Assembly: GCF_003014595.1 (NCBI RefSeq)
Contig: NZ_PYGK01000003.1
Coordinates: forward strand, 434,001-498,000
DNA length: 64,000 nucleotides
Source of the DNA: Chitinophaga ginsengisoli
GTDB lineage: Bacteria > Bacteroidota > Bacteroidia > Chitinophagales > Chitinophagaceae
Direction of reading: 5' to 3'
Made by a program: the position numbers and the translations under genes. The notes under the pieces are model-generated. The model saw only the letters and a list, made by a program, of their open reading frames with translations, was not told the origin of the DNA and made no database searches. Positions within the stretch are counted from its first letter, which is position 1, and each line of letters begins with the position of its first letter. Shown here piece by piece: positions 27,069 to 36,143 of this stretch.

Positions 27069-27090
27069 AACTACATCGGAGTTTGTAGTT
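27069..27090. promoter_or_regulatory. Inverted repeat upstream of the heme operon, candidate operator
   Basis: Perfect 7-bp arms AACTACA / TGTAGTT separated by 8 nt, about 120 bp upstream of the first HmuY start. It resembles a dimeric regulator site; it is not a recognisable Fur box. Confidence 0.35.
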
Positions 27091-27190
27091 ATTGTATAAT
27101 ATTGGCGGAGTAATAATACATGCAAAGAAAGCATGTAGCGGACAAATAAGTTTATCTATTCAGGAAAATGATTTACGCGAAAGGGAAAAT

Positions 27191-27508
27191 CTACCTGAGC
27201 AGTTCATATACCTGTTGGAGTAATATGGCTTCACTCATAGCCTCTTTCATGTTTCGCCATTCCTGCTGAGTGAAGGTGAAACTGATATCCCGGCAGGGAG
27301 AATGCACCACTACCCGCTCTTCTCCGTCGGGAAATGTCATAGAGCAATCATGAAAGTCCTGGTGTTCCAATGTTTCATAGAATAGCTGGAAATCCTGTGG
27401 TGTGAAATTAAGGACCAGGTTATTATGCCAGATGTATACTGTCTGGCAATTCGCACAATGGCTGATGTGGGCTTGATCCTTCTTGCACAATGTTCTGATA
27501 TCGCACAT
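27191..27508 (-). CDS. Small conserved Cys-containing protein of the heme locus
   Basis: A 105-residue protein without signal peptide. The N-terminus has CDIRTLC and CANCQ (Cys near residues 2, 8, 18 and 21), which may bind metal or form disulfides; the rest is VYIWHNNLVLNFTPQDFQLFYETLE and a helical C-terminus. I think it resembles small Bacteroidota proteins seen beside heme genes (DUF6686-like), but I am not sure of that family name. It lies between the hemS gene and the HmuY operon on the same strand, so coregulation with heme uptake is likely. Confidence 0.6.
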   Translation of the reverse strand: MCDIRTLCKKDQAHISHCANCQTVYIWHNNLVLNFTPQDFQLFYETLEHQDFHDCSMTFPDGEERVVVHSPCRDISFTFTQQEWRNMKEAMSEAILLQQVYELLR

Positions 27509-27840
27509 AATGTTTTAGTTACAAACACGGAGCTCCTGGCGGAGTATTGTGTCTCATTAAAAATGTTTGGGTATGTCTCAGTAAGCGCCGCATACCTGCG
27601 CCGGCAGCGGCTGCTTTCACTGAGCCGTTTTCTTAGGATAGTAAAAAACTTGGGAGCTGACAAACAATGGATGTTCGCAGCATTATATATCAATCAATCA
27701 CTCTTTACGCAATTCAAAAATAGGAAGTAGTATGAAGGAAGGATGCTCGAATGAGGAAAACGATTTGTCTATTAGGGAAAATATCGGAACGGGATGGATG
27801 CATCACGGCGTATATTACGTTCCAGGATTATCACCCTATC

Positions 27841-27889
27841 TCCGGGGTTACACCCCGCGCTACAAACAAAAAGGCTCCTGACGGAGCCT
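27841..27889. repeat. REP-like two-hairpin element, copy A
   Basis: Hairpin 1 (CGGGGT / ACCCCG, 27843-27857) is followed by CGCTACAAACA and hairpin 2 (AGGCTCC / GGAGCCT, 27872-27889). On the minus strand the tetranucleotide GTAG precedes hairpin 1, the layout of REP elements linked to RAYT transposases. It lies 32 nt past the hemS stop, so it may also terminate that transcript. The same organisation recurs at 30885-30933. The rest of the 412-bp gap between hemS and the small Cys protein gene shows nothing else I can name. Confidence 0.65.
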
Positions 27890-27920
27890 ATCGACGTTTT
27901 GTTAAATGTATGACTGCATA

Positions 27921-28952
27921 CTACAGCTCCGCTGCCAGCATACGCCATTCTTCCAGTTCAGGGTTACCTGGTTTACGTTTACCGAAGAACTGTGCAATCA
28001 TTTCTCCTGTTGCATCAAATACTTCCAGTGATGTTACAATACCATCAACGGAAGGTTTCTCAACAACCCAGCATTGTGTGATAACATCTGTTCTAAGGTG
28101 CAGATTAAAATCTTCATCCATGACATTGATCCAGTTCGGAATGGCAACGATCTTCTGTACAGGACCTGTATGAATTTCAATATTGCCCGGATTACCGACA
28201 AACACCATGATCTCCAGTCCGGTGGCAGCAGCACTTTCCAATAGCGTTTTCACACAATCATTATTCACGCGGCGTGCAAACTTACCTTCTGCTAATTCCA
28301 ACGCACGGACCCTGGAAAGTTTATGTTTCATCAGCAAAGGGAAGAAATCATGCGTATCCTGTAATGCCGCCCAGCCCTGCAGGAAGGCGTTCTTATCTGC
28401 ATCTTTATCGTTATATACGGGAGCAGGCGGCGGAGGTGCTATCGTAATAACAGTCGGTTGTTCCGCAGCAGTGAAGTTTGCTACTAATGCATCCCAGGCG
28501 GTTAGGTTGGTTTGTTCTACAGCATAGATCTTCATGATAGCAACACCCTGCGCATCAAATATCTGAAGTGACTTTTTGAAGCCAATAATATCGTCCGTTT
28601 CTATAGCAAAACCATATTTCCAGCGGGAGAAGAACATACGTAGATCAATGTCTTTTCCTAACACAGTGCCCACGTGTTTATTCCCTGTATCTACTATCTC
28701 AAAAATACCTTTGCGTTCTATCACACAGTTTTCATTGCGTGTCAGCACCATTACTTTTCCCAGCGCAGGCATAGCCTGTATCAGTGCAGGGAATTCATTC
28801 TTCAGGTGTCTTACAGTACCACCGGTGCAGGCAGCTACCAGCTCGCCTTCACTGACTTGTAACTGGCTGGCAGCATCACGGATCCTTGTTTTCGGATGTT
28901 GTTCACGAAAAGCCTGCCATTGTTCTTTTAATGTAGTCAGAGTTGTGTTCAT
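27921..28952 (-). CDS. hmuS: Hemin-degrading/hemin-carrier protein HemS/HmuS
   Basis: A 343-residue cytosolic protein made of two similar halves, as in HemS/ChuS/HmuS: first half GGTVRHLKNEFPALIQAMPALGKVMVLTRNENCVIERKG with FEIVDTGNKHVGTVLGKDIDLRMFFSRW, second half NDCVKTLLESAAATGLEIMVFVGNPGNIEIHTGPVQKI with WINVMDEDFNLHLRTDVI. Relatives bind incoming heme and in some species open the ring to release iron. It starts 3 nt after hmuV ends, so it is the last gene of the importer operon. Confidence 0.92.
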   Translation of the reverse strand: MNTTLTTLKEQWQAFREQHPKTRIRDAASQLQVSEGELVAACTGGTVRHLKNEFPALIQAMPALGKVMVLTRNENCVIERKGIFEIVDTGNKHVGTVLGKDIDLRMFFSRWKYGFAIETDDIIGFKKSLQIFDAQGVAIMKIYAVEQTNLTAWDALVANFTAAEQPTVITIAPPPPAPVYNDKDADKNAFLQGWAALQDTHDFFPLLMKHKLSRVRALELAEGKFARRVNNDCVKTLLESAAATGLEIMVFVGNPGNIEIHTGPVQKIVAIPNWINVMDEDFNLHLRTDVITQCWVVEKPSVDGIVTSLEVFDATGEMIAQFFGKRKPGNPELEEWRMLAAEL

Positions 28953-28955
28953 GTG

Positions 28956-29804
28956 TTACAATACTTTTAATGCCTTTAGGGCAGGTGATTGAAATAAGCC
29001 ACCGGTAGCGGCGGTAACCACCAGCGGATAATGACAGTGCGGATGTTCCAGTACGGCTACATCCACACCGAAACAGTTTTTGATATGAGCAGATGTGAGG
29101 ATCTCCTCCACGGTTCCCTGTGCATATACACGACCATCTTTCAGCAGTAGCAGCTTGCTGGCATAAGCAGCAGCCAGCTGAAAGTCGTGCAGCACAGCTA
29201 CCACCAGTACGCCGCTGGCAGCCAGTGTAGCAGCCAGTTGCAGTGACAATTGCTGATGAAGGATGTCCATCCCGGTTACCGGTTCATCCAGCAGTAACAT
29301 TTTCCTGCCGGTATAGTCGGTGGCTTGTAAGTCGGGCGCTTCCAGCAATTGCGCCAATACACGCGCCATCTGTACGCGTTGTTTTTGTCCGCCGGATAAT
29401 GTAGGATATGTCCTGTCACGCAGGCTTTGTATCTGCATTATCTTTAAGGCATAGGTAATGATCTCTTTGTCTGTGGCGGAAAGATGGGCGTTATAGATAT
29501 AACGGCCCATACTCACCACCTCTTCCACAGTGAATGGCTGGTTTAATGTCAGCTGCTGTGACAACACTGCCCTGGTGTGGGCTTGCGCTGCTATGGGTAA
29601 TGACTTTAATTCCTTTCCCCCTATCATTACACTACCCTGGTATTGCATATATTCTCCCGCTATTACTTTCAGCAGCGTAGATTTCCCTGCACCATTGGCG
29701 CCCATGACCACGTACAGCTCTCCGGCTGCTGCTTCCAGGCTGACGCCCTGCAGGATCTTTATTTTACCGAGTGAGAGCGATATATCTTTTACACACAACA
29801 TCAT
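28956..29804 (-). CDS. hmuV: Heme ABC importer ATPase
   Basis: A 282-residue ATP-binding subunit. Walker A GANGAGKST, Q-loop VLSQQ, signature LSGGQKQRVQMARVL, Walker B MLLLDEP and the H-loop VAVLHD are all present. It powers the HmuU permease for heme transfer into the cytosol. The frame continues upstream, but ATG at 29804 overlaps the hmuU stop as ATGA, the normal coupling, and begins just before the first strand of the ATPase. The C-terminal tail (VLEHPHCHYPLVVTAA) is typical of HmuV/FecE/BtuD-class proteins. Confidence 0.93.
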   Translation of the reverse strand: MMLCVKDISLSLGKIKILQGVSLEAAAGELYVVMGANGAGKSTLLKVIAGEYMQYQGSVMIGGKELKSLPIAAQAHTRAVLSQQLTLNQPFTVEEVVSMGRYIYNAHLSATDKEIITYALKIMQIQSLRDRTYPTLSGGQKQRVQMARVLAQLLEAPDLQATDYTGRKMLLLDEPVTGMDILHQQLSLQLAATLAASGVLVVAVLHDFQLAAAYASKLLLLKDGRVYAQGTVEEILTSAHIKNCFGVDVAVLEHPHCHYPLVVTAATGGLFQSPALKALKVL

Positions 29805-30859
29805 GCAGGTATAGTCCTTTTTTCCTTGATAATAAGCCAGAGGAAGAATGGTGCGCCTATTACAGCGGTAATAATTCCTACCGGCAATTCCGCAGGGGCT
29901 ACAATGGTACGGCATAACAGGTCGGCCACTGTCAGCAGGACTGCGCCGGACAAAGCAGCCCCTGGTATCAGTATCCTGTAGTCGGGCCCCGTGAACTGCC
30001 GTACGATATGTGGTACGATCAGTCCTATAAATCCGATGATACCTGCTACCGCTACGCCCGCTGCTACCGCCATCGTTGCAAAGATGACGAGCAGCGATTT
30101 GAGCCTTGGCACTTTCACGCCACTGTGCATCGCTTCCCGTTCACCCAACGCCAGCAGGTTCAGCGCAGGTGCCAGGCGGGGTAGCATGATCAGCGGAATG
30201 ATAACAAAGGGAGCTACCCCTGCTACCGTCTGCCAGCTGGCGCCTCCCAGGCTGCCCAGCGACCAGAAAGTAATACTGCGTAGCTGCTCGTTGCTGGCCA
30301 GGTAGGTCATTAAACCGGTAACAGATTCACATAATGCTCTCACCGCAATACCGGCCAGCAGCATGGTGGAAATAGCTGCTTGTCCGCCGGTACGGGCAAT
30401 GCGGAAAATGAATAAAGTAGTGATGACCGCTCCTGCAAATGCAGCCAGGTTCAATACATAAAAATTCAATACCGGCACATGCTGAAAAACAGGTAGCGCG
30501 CTTTGTACAATGATCATCACCACAGCTGCCATAGAAGCGCCTGAACTGATACCTATCAGACCCGGATCTGCCAGTGGATTCCGAAACAGTCCCTGCAGCG
30601 AGGCGCCTGCCACTCCTAATCCGGCGCCTATTAATACGCCTAGTATCACCCTCGGCAGACGGATCATCCACAATACGCCGGGCATGTTCTCCTCATAGGC
30701 AACAGGCAGATGAATGCCTGCCTTATTCAACAGGATGGCAAGTACCTGCATACCTGATATATGCATGGCGCCAGTACCGGTTGCCAGCAGTATCACCATG
30801 ATGAGCAATACACTCAGTATAGTGATGCTGCTGACGCGTTTTATGTTTGTTATATTCAT
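29801..30859 (-). CDS. hmuU: Heme ABC importer permease (FecCD family)
   Basis: A 352-residue polytopic inner-membrane protein of the FecCD/BtuC class. The signature LPRVILGVLIGAGLGVAGASLQGLFRNPLADPGLIGISSGAS is in the first third, and GFIGLIVPHIVRQFTGPDYR, the coupling-helix region touching the ATPase, is in the last third. Ten hydrophobic segments can be traced. It overlaps hmuV by 4 nt and is separated from hmuT by about 140 nt containing a REP-like element. Confidence 0.93.
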   Translation of the reverse strand: MNITNIKRVSSITILSVLLIMVILLATGTGAMHISGMQVLAILLNKAGIHLPVAYEENMPGVLWMIRLPRVILGVLIGAGLGVAGASLQGLFRNPLADPGLIGISSGASMAAVVMIIVQSALPVFQHVPVLNFYVLNLAAFAGAVITTLFIFRIARTGGQAAISTMLLAGIAVRALCESVTGLMTYLASNEQLRSITFWSLGSLGGASWQTVAGVAPFVIIPLIMLPRLAPALNLLALGEREAMHSGVKVPRLKSLLVIFATMAVAAGVAVAGIIGFIGLIVPHIVRQFTGPDYRILIPGAALSGAVLLTVADLLCRTIVAPAELPVGIITAVIGAPFFLWLIIKEKRTIPA

Positions 30860-30884
30860 TATTATTTATTCACGAAACATGTCC

Positions 30885-30933
30885 CCCCGGGTTTGCAACC
30901 CGGGGCTACAAACAGGCGACTCCTACAGAGTCG
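30885..30933. repeat. REP-like two-hairpin element, copy B
   Basis: Hairpin 1 has perfect 9-bp arms (CCCCGGGTT / AACCCGGGG, 30885-30905), then GCTACAAACA, then hairpin 2 (CGACTC / GAGTCG, 30917-30933). The minus strand reads GTAG before the palindrome, as in REP elements. It lies between hmuT and hmuU in the importer operon and could alter the relative amount of binding protein and permease mRNA. It is homologous to 27841-27889 with paired base changes in hairpin 2. Confidence 0.7.
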
Positions 30934-30999
30934 ATTGACGGAGAATAATCACTTTTGTTATAAACATGCATTCATCTCTTACGGAGTCAAATGTGGTTC

Positions 31000-31839
31000 T
31001 CATGAGTTCAACTTTCCTGCAAGTTCCTGCACAGCCTGTATTACACGCGGTCCGAAACCTGTCAGCAACTGACCATCCATTACAATTACTTTCTTTTGTT
31101 TACCTGCTGTTGTTGCTGCGATGCCCTGTACTTTCAACAGGCCATCCACACCACCCATGCTTTTTAATCCATCATCAAACATGAGGATCACATCCGGATT
31201 AGCAGTCACCAATGCTTCAGGAGTCAGTGGTTTGAAATCATTGAACCCAGTAGCTGCGTTCTGTGCACCGGCCAATGCGATGATCTTATCGAGAGGTGTT
31301 TCTTTACCTGCTACCATCATCGTACCGGCGCCACGGGCATAGATGAACAATACTTTTTTAGGTTGAGATTTAACATGTAATGCCTGCTGCTCTTTATCCA
31401 GCTGTTTTACCAGTACAGCGCCTTTTTCCGGCACTTTCAGGGCAGCTGCAACTTCTGTGATCAGTTTTTTAGTGCCCGCTACTGAGAACTCCTGCTTCAG
31501 CAGCACCGTTTTTACACCTACATTTTTAAACTGTTCAATCACTGCCGGTTGAATAAAATTATCAGTAGCCAGGATCAGATCGGGCTGTAGTGCCAGTACC
31601 GGTTCGGCAGAAATATTCCGGTTATGTCCCACCTTTGCTACTTGCTTCATGCTGGCAGGATAAGTGCTCGTTACGTCCACACCTACCAGGGCACTTTCAA
31701 ACCCCAGTGCACATACAATCTCGGTAACCGCGCCGTTCAGGGATACGATACGCTTAAAACCCTGCGCGCTAACATTCGTCGCTGCCAACAGGCAGACAGC
31801 CAATGACACGATCAATGATCGTATCCGTATATGATTCAT
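31000..31839 (-). CDS. hmuT: Heme ABC importer substrate-binding protein
   Basis: A 279-residue periplasmic protein with signal peptide (RIRSLIVSLAVCLLAATNVSAQ). It has the two-lobe helical-backbone fold of the HmuT/BtuF class: FKRIVSLNGAVTEIVCALGFESALVGVDVTSTYPAS, then VGHNRNISAEPVLALQPDLILA. This segment is the form seen in hemin-binding HmuT proteins rather than BtuF. The frame runs upstream to 31941, but the signal begins at ATG 31839 (or 31842). First gene of the hmuTUV-hmuS series. Its leader holds two hairpins. Confidence 0.9.
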   Translation of the reverse strand: MNHIRIRSLIVSLAVCLLAATNVSAQGFKRIVSLNGAVTEIVCALGFESALVGVDVTSTYPASMKQVAKVGHNRNISAEPVLALQPDLILATDNFIQPAVIEQFKNVGVKTVLLKQEFSVAGTKKLITEVAAALKVPEKGAVLVKQLDKEQQALHVKSQPKKVLFIYARGAGTMMVAGKETPLDKIIALAGAQNAATGFNDFKPLTPEALVTANPDVILMFDDGLKSMGGVDGLLKVQGIAATTAGKQKKVIVMDGQLLTGFGPRVIQAVQELAGKLNS

Positions 31840-31892
31840 CATAATCTGATTAAAGTAAGAATGACAATAATAATGTTGATAAGAGAAATGAA

Positions 31893-31958
31893 TGGTTGAC
31901 CCTACCCGGGGTTTGGGCCAACCATCGCTTACCATGAGCATTTTACTCCGCCATGCTC
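31893..31958 (-). promoter_or_regulatory. Two adjacent hairpins in the hmuT leader
   Basis: Hairpin 1 pairs TGGTTG(A)CCC with GGG(C)CAACCA (31893-31924). Hairpin 2 pairs GAGCAT with ATGCTC (31936-31958). Both lie 54-120 nt upstream of the hmuT start. I compared the region with cobalamin and other known riboswitch patterns and found no match. The rest of the 505-bp gap to the next gene contains one more perfect repeat, TGATATAT / ATATATCA (32102-32121). Confidence 0.4.
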
Positions 31959-32344
31959 CGGCAAGAACCTACATAAGTTTCGCATACAGGATGCCGGGAA
32001 GTCAGGTATGGACAGACTAAAGGCCATTACGGAACTTCACAGTGATCCGGTACAGGTTACCAGTAATTAAATTTTAAAAAGTATCACTATCAGCCTTGAT
32101 ATGATATATAGGGATATATCAGAAACGGACTGACAGGTGCGGCGGAGTAATTGAGTGATGCAAATCTATGTCATAGAAATGTAACGAACTAATCGGATCG
32201 GGAAAATTTTATGACAATCTTTACGCAAAAGGAAATATCTACGTCTTTCAATATTTCATGGGAGGAAGTTCGCGATGGGGTTAAACTAAATGCTTTGTGC
32301 TATTGTTAAATATACATTACCTATCACCGGAAAAATTTAAACCC

Positions 32345-32596
32345 ATGGATTGGGATGAAATACTGAATCCACTATCGCCATACTATCAGAGTGCGATGCA
32401 GGAACAACAACAACTTGTCAATCTGCAGGACGGGCTCATATCAGCTGCCAGAGAACTGATGTCATCCGTTTACCCGCAGATCTATCATCTTGAATCGGCC
32501 GGATACACAGAACTTGAAAACACCATTATTTCAGAATGTGTGAAACTGTCGTGTAAGCTGAACGATATTATACTGAAGTACCAGATAGAAAAATAG
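32345..32596 (+). CDS. Small hypothetical helical protein
   Basis: An 83-residue soluble protein starting MDWDEILNPLSPYYQSAMQEQQQLVNLQ and continuing as predicted helices with Leu/Ile spacing. I do not recognise the family. A GTG at 32297 in the same frame would add 16 residues, but the ATG at 32345 opens with a more protein-like sequence. It is the only plus-strand gene between the heme locus and pyrD and converges with the DUF4249 gene, 8 nt apart. It could be a false gene, though its composition looks coding. Confidence 0.5.
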   Translation: MDWDEILNPLSPYYQSAMQEQQQLVNLQDGLISAARELMSSVYPQIYHLESAGYTELENTIISECVKLSCKLNDIILKYQIEK

Positions 32597-32604
32597 CCAC
32601 TGTA

Positions 32605-33483
32605 CTATTCTATTGCGAACGAAAGCCTTCTGGCATTCACCCCTCCAAGAATGCCATACCCGTTTTTCACATTGGAATAGACATTCACAGGATCCGTTGA
32701 GAAATCAATCCGCTCCTCCAATCGTTGTGAATACGTTCCATCAAGGTACTTGTAGGCTCCTCTGGTCAACCCGCTGACTTCCACTATCATGTGAGAAGCT
32801 GTTATTTCTTTGCTTGTCTGCAACACAAAGAGCACCTCCTTTCCATTGATACGTTCATCCGTCAGCAGCACTTCGCTGTAATATTCATTACCGATGATGT
32901 CAATGAAGTTATTGTTGAATGACGGGTCCAGGCGGAACTTTACCGTATCATGTTTCAGGGGCACGATCTCTCCATTTACAACATCCGCATTATATACGCG
33001 GATCCTGTAATAATTCTTTTCTGCGATATTATCTTTCAGAGAGAACTTTACCCTGTTGGAGGCCTTTTGTGCAGAGCCATCCCTGACATCTGCCGCAGGT
33101 GGCGTGCTATCTGTTGCTGCAACACTGGCAAGGCCGCTATAACTCACACTCACCGTATATTCTTTGCCAACTCCCGCCACGCCTTGCGATACGTAATATC
33201 CCCTTCCGTTGATCACCCTCCATTCCGGTGCAGGCAGTGTCTTCCCGTTTTCCTGTAGCACCACAGCTGCGCCCTGTAATTCCGGGAACCGCAGATTACC
33301 GTATTCCTTTACCGGCTTACTTTTGGTCACGCGTATATATATGAGACTGTCCGGCTGTATCAGGCTGTTCAGCACCACCTTATCCCCATCATAAGGAATC
33401 GGGATCCGTGATTCTTTCTCACAGGCCGTCATTACAATGACCAGCAATATTGCATAAAATGAAAATGGACGCATACGTTTCAT
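32605..33483 (-). CDS. DUF4249 family lipoprotein
   Basis: A 292-residue lipoprotein (lipobox VMTAC, Cys21) with the DUF4249 beginning IPIPYDGDKVVLNSLIQPDSLIYIRVTKSKPV and a later AEKNYYRIRVYN strand. Members are outer-membrane-associated and accompany TonB receptors in Bacteroidota. Its start codon abuts the receptor stop with no gap, so translation is coupled and the two probably form a complex. Substrate unknown. Confidence 0.85.
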   Translation of the reverse strand: MKRMRPFSFYAILLVIVMTACEKESRIPIPYDGDKVVLNSLIQPDSLIYIRVTKSKPVKEYGNLRFPELQGAAVVLQENGKTLPAPEWRVINGRGYYVSQGVAGVGKEYTVSVSYSGLASVAATDSTPPAADVRDGSAQKASNRVKFSLKDNIAEKNYYRIRVYNADVVNGEIVPLKHDTVKFRLDPSFNNNFIDIIGNEYYSEVLLTDERINGKEVLFVLQTSKEITASHMIVEVSGLTRGAYKYLDGTYSQRLEERIDFSTDPVNVYSNVKNGYGILGGVNARRLSFAIE

Positions 33484-36123
33484 TTAAAATTTAATTGCAT
33501 AGGTTACGCTTGGCAGAATAGGCAAAATGCTGATCTGTGCCAGGTAACGTTCCTGCTTTTTTGTATCAGTAACGATATAATAGGAAAACGGATTCGGCTG
33601 ATTATACGCATTATACAGACTGAATGTCCAGCTCTTTGTCCACAGCTTTTTCTTTTTACTGTAGGTCGCGCTGAGATCCAACCTATGCATGGATGAAGTA
33701 CGGTATTGATTCCTGTTGCCAATATGATCCAGGATAGGATCCCTCTGTGGTGGATCATAAGGAGACGCATCTCCTGTCCCCTCATAACTTGCTGTTGGCA
33801 AGGTCAATGGTAGTCCTGTAGTATATTCCCAGTTGGCAGACAGTTCCCAGCGTTTACTCAGCCGTTGTGTAAACACTATTTCAATATCATGCCTGCGGTC
33901 ATATTTATAAGGGAAAGACTTGCCTCCATTCACAGAGGGAAATTTCCTGTCAGACCAGGACAGGGTATAACCGATCCATCCTCTTGTTGTCCCTTTTTTC
34001 TTTTCCAGCATGATCTCTCCTCCATAACTACGCCCCTTACCAACAGCTACCTCATCATCCCAGTTTTTACCCGCACCATCAAATGGTGATACATACTCGC
34101 TGTATTCTATTACATGATCCATGGTCTTATAATACACTTCTGCAGACATGGTATACATCCGGTGGCGGCTGCTCTTTACAATACCTATTGATCCCTGACG
34201 GGAGAACATTGGTTGCACCTTTCTTGTAGACGGTACCCAGAGATCTGTCGGCAGACTGGCATTGCTATTGGAAAGCAGGTGCAGGTACTGGGTCATATGT
34301 GTATATGATGCCTTGACAGTCCATCTGTGTGGCAACTGATATCTGAGCCCCAATCTTGGCTGTATTGAATGATAGAAACGCCCATCCACCAGGAAGCCGG
34401 AAGCATGTATACCAGCATTGATCCGGAGTGCCTGTGTTGCGCTCCATTCATCTTCTGCATACAACAAGATCTCCTGTCCGACGGAAGCGCCGTTATCGTA
34501 AGTCGTATCCAATGATGGCTGTTCGCCACCTTCATCTTCAAACAGTGATACGCCCGGGTTAAAAATGTGCGTAATAGCACCCATCCCAAACTTGATAGTA
34601 TGATTGGGTTGCGGCCTGTATTCAAAATCAGCCTTTACAACAACATCCTGTATGCTGGAATAATATTTTCCGTACAATCTGCTCGTGTCTGCAGTATTTA
34701 TAGGCTTATAGTTATAATTATATTCCGTAGAAAAATAGTACTGCGAATAATTGGTGGTCAGGTTGCCAAACAGTTTCGGACTGAAAACATGGTTCCAGCG
34801 CAGGGTACCGGTGTAATTACCCCATAAGAACTTAGAGTGGCTATTGCCCAAATAAGCACTGGGATTGATCGTATCCAGCGGCCGTTCTTTCCATGTTAAA
34901 TTCAGCTTGTCCTGCCCTATGTAAGCACTCAGGTACAAACGGTCTTTTTCGGAAAAGATATGGTTCACCTTCAGATTAGCATCGTAGAAATACACATATC
35001 CTTTACTTTCCGGTCCCTCAGTGTCCTTGGTCTGTACCAGATCATTCAACAGCATGTCGGTATGTGAACGGCGGCCAGACACCACAAAGGAGGTCTTACC
35101 TTTTTTAATCGGGCCTTCCACCATCGCCTTTGCCGCAATCAGCCCGATAGCGGCTTCTCCATGAAACTGCTGCATGTCGCCGTCTTTCAGTGAGATGTCT
35201 ATGATAGACGATAACCGGCCTCCATAACGGGCGGGGAAGGCTCCTTTATAGAACTCCGCGCTCTTCACAATATCAGGGTTGAACACAGAGAAGATCCCGA
35301 ATAAATGTGACACGCTGAAGATGGGTGTACCATCCAGCAGTACCAGGTTCTGATCCGGACTTCCACCTCTTACATTCAATCCTCCGCCACCATCTATGCC
35401 TCCCGATACACCCGGCAGCGCTCCGATAGCACGCATCATATCTGCTTCACCCAGCAGACGAGGCATCGATTTCATCTCCGCCGGCGACAGGCTTAATTTA
35501 CTCAGGGGCACCTGGTCATGCTGACGGAGCGTATCTGTCACTACCACTACTTCGGGCAGGCTGTTTTGCGACTGCAATGGCACAATCACGGGTTCGCTCT
35601 GAGATTTCCTCACCGGTAATTTACCAGGTTTATACCCGATGTAGCTGACCTGTAAACTAACCGTATCCCGGGGTAATGTGAGACTAAAAAAGCCAAACTG
35701 GTTGGTGGTGGTGCCAACACGTTGTATCGGGGAATAAACAGTTGCCCCGATCAGTTTTTCACCAGTGGCGTTATCCTGCACATATCCACTGATCGTCTGT
35801 GTAGGCTGCTTCTTAAAAGTGAGTACAATCTGATCGCCGATACGGGCAAATTGGATATCGAAGGGTTTAAAAATGTCTTCCAGGGCTTTCTTCAGGGGCT
35901 TGTTCTGTACATTCACCGTTACCAGCGGAGACAGGTCAACAACGTTTTTGCTGTAAGAGAAATGGATGCCATATTGTTTCTCCAGTATTATACATATTGT
36001 TTCAAGCGGCTGGTCCTTTACTGCCACACTGACCCTGGTACGCCAATCCCACCCGGAGGATGCATGTACAGGAATACAGATCAGCAATGTTCCTAATAAC
36101 ATCCTACCAAACAGCGACATCAT
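33484..36123 (-). CDS. TonB-dependent receptor with STN signalling domain
   Basis: An 879-residue outer-membrane receptor. Domains in order: signal peptide; STN/secretin-like domain (about 30-105: VAVKDQPLETICIILEKQYGIHFSYS), which relays substrate binding to FecR; a CarboxypepD_reg-like beta domain (about 112-195: ISGYVQDNATGEKLIGATVY); the plug (ALPGVSGGIDGGGGLNVRGGSPDQNLVLLDGTPIF); and a barrel ending in YAIKF. The gene order sigma, FecR, receptor, DUF4249 is that of a cell-surface signalling uptake system. DUF4249-linked receptors differ from SusC, so a polysaccharide is not assured as ligand. Confidence 0.9.
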   Translation of the reverse strand: MMSLFGRMLLGTLLICIPVHASSGWDWRTRVSVAVKDQPLETICIILEKQYGIHFSYSKNVVDLSPLVTVNVQNKPLKKALEDIFKPFDIQFARIGDQIVLTFKKQPTQTISGYVQDNATGEKLIGATVYSPIQRVGTTTNQFGFFSLTLPRDTVSLQVSYIGYKPGKLPVRKSQSEPVIVPLQSQNSLPEVVVVTDTLRQHDQVPLSKLSLSPAEMKSMPRLLGEADMMRAIGALPGVSGGIDGGGGLNVRGGSPDQNLVLLDGTPIFSVSHLFGIFSVFNPDIVKSAEFYKGAFPARYGGRLSSIIDISLKDGDMQQFHGEAAIGLIAAKAMVEGPIKKGKTSFVVSGRRSHTDMLLNDLVQTKDTEGPESKGYVYFYDANLKVNHIFSEKDRLYLSAYIGQDKLNLTWKERPLDTINPSAYLGNSHSKFLWGNYTGTLRWNHVFSPKLFGNLTTNYSQYYFSTEYNYNYKPINTADTSRLYGKYYSSIQDVVVKADFEYRPQPNHTIKFGMGAITHIFNPGVSLFEDEGGEQPSLDTTYDNGASVGQEILLYAEDEWSATQALRINAGIHASGFLVDGRFYHSIQPRLGLRYQLPHRWTVKASYTHMTQYLHLLSNSNASLPTDLWVPSTRKVQPMFSRQGSIGIVKSSRHRMYTMSAEVYYKTMDHVIEYSEYVSPFDGAGKNWDDEVAVGKGRSYGGEIMLEKKKGTTRGWIGYTLSWSDRKFPSVNGGKSFPYKYDRRHDIEIVFTQRLSKRWELSANWEYTTGLPLTLPTASYEGTGDASPYDPPQRDPILDHIGNRNQYRTSSMHRLDLSATYSKKKKLWTKSWTFSLYNAYNQPNPFSYYIVTDTKKQERYLAQISILPILPSVTYAIKF

Positions 36124-36143
36124 TCTTTTTAATGTTGTAAAAA

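Noticed and set aside
28956..31839. Importer as a cobalamin system (BtuFCD)
   Set aside because: The adjoining HemS gene, the HmuY cluster and the HmuT-type GHNRNISAE segment favour heme; no cobalamin riboswitch is visible.
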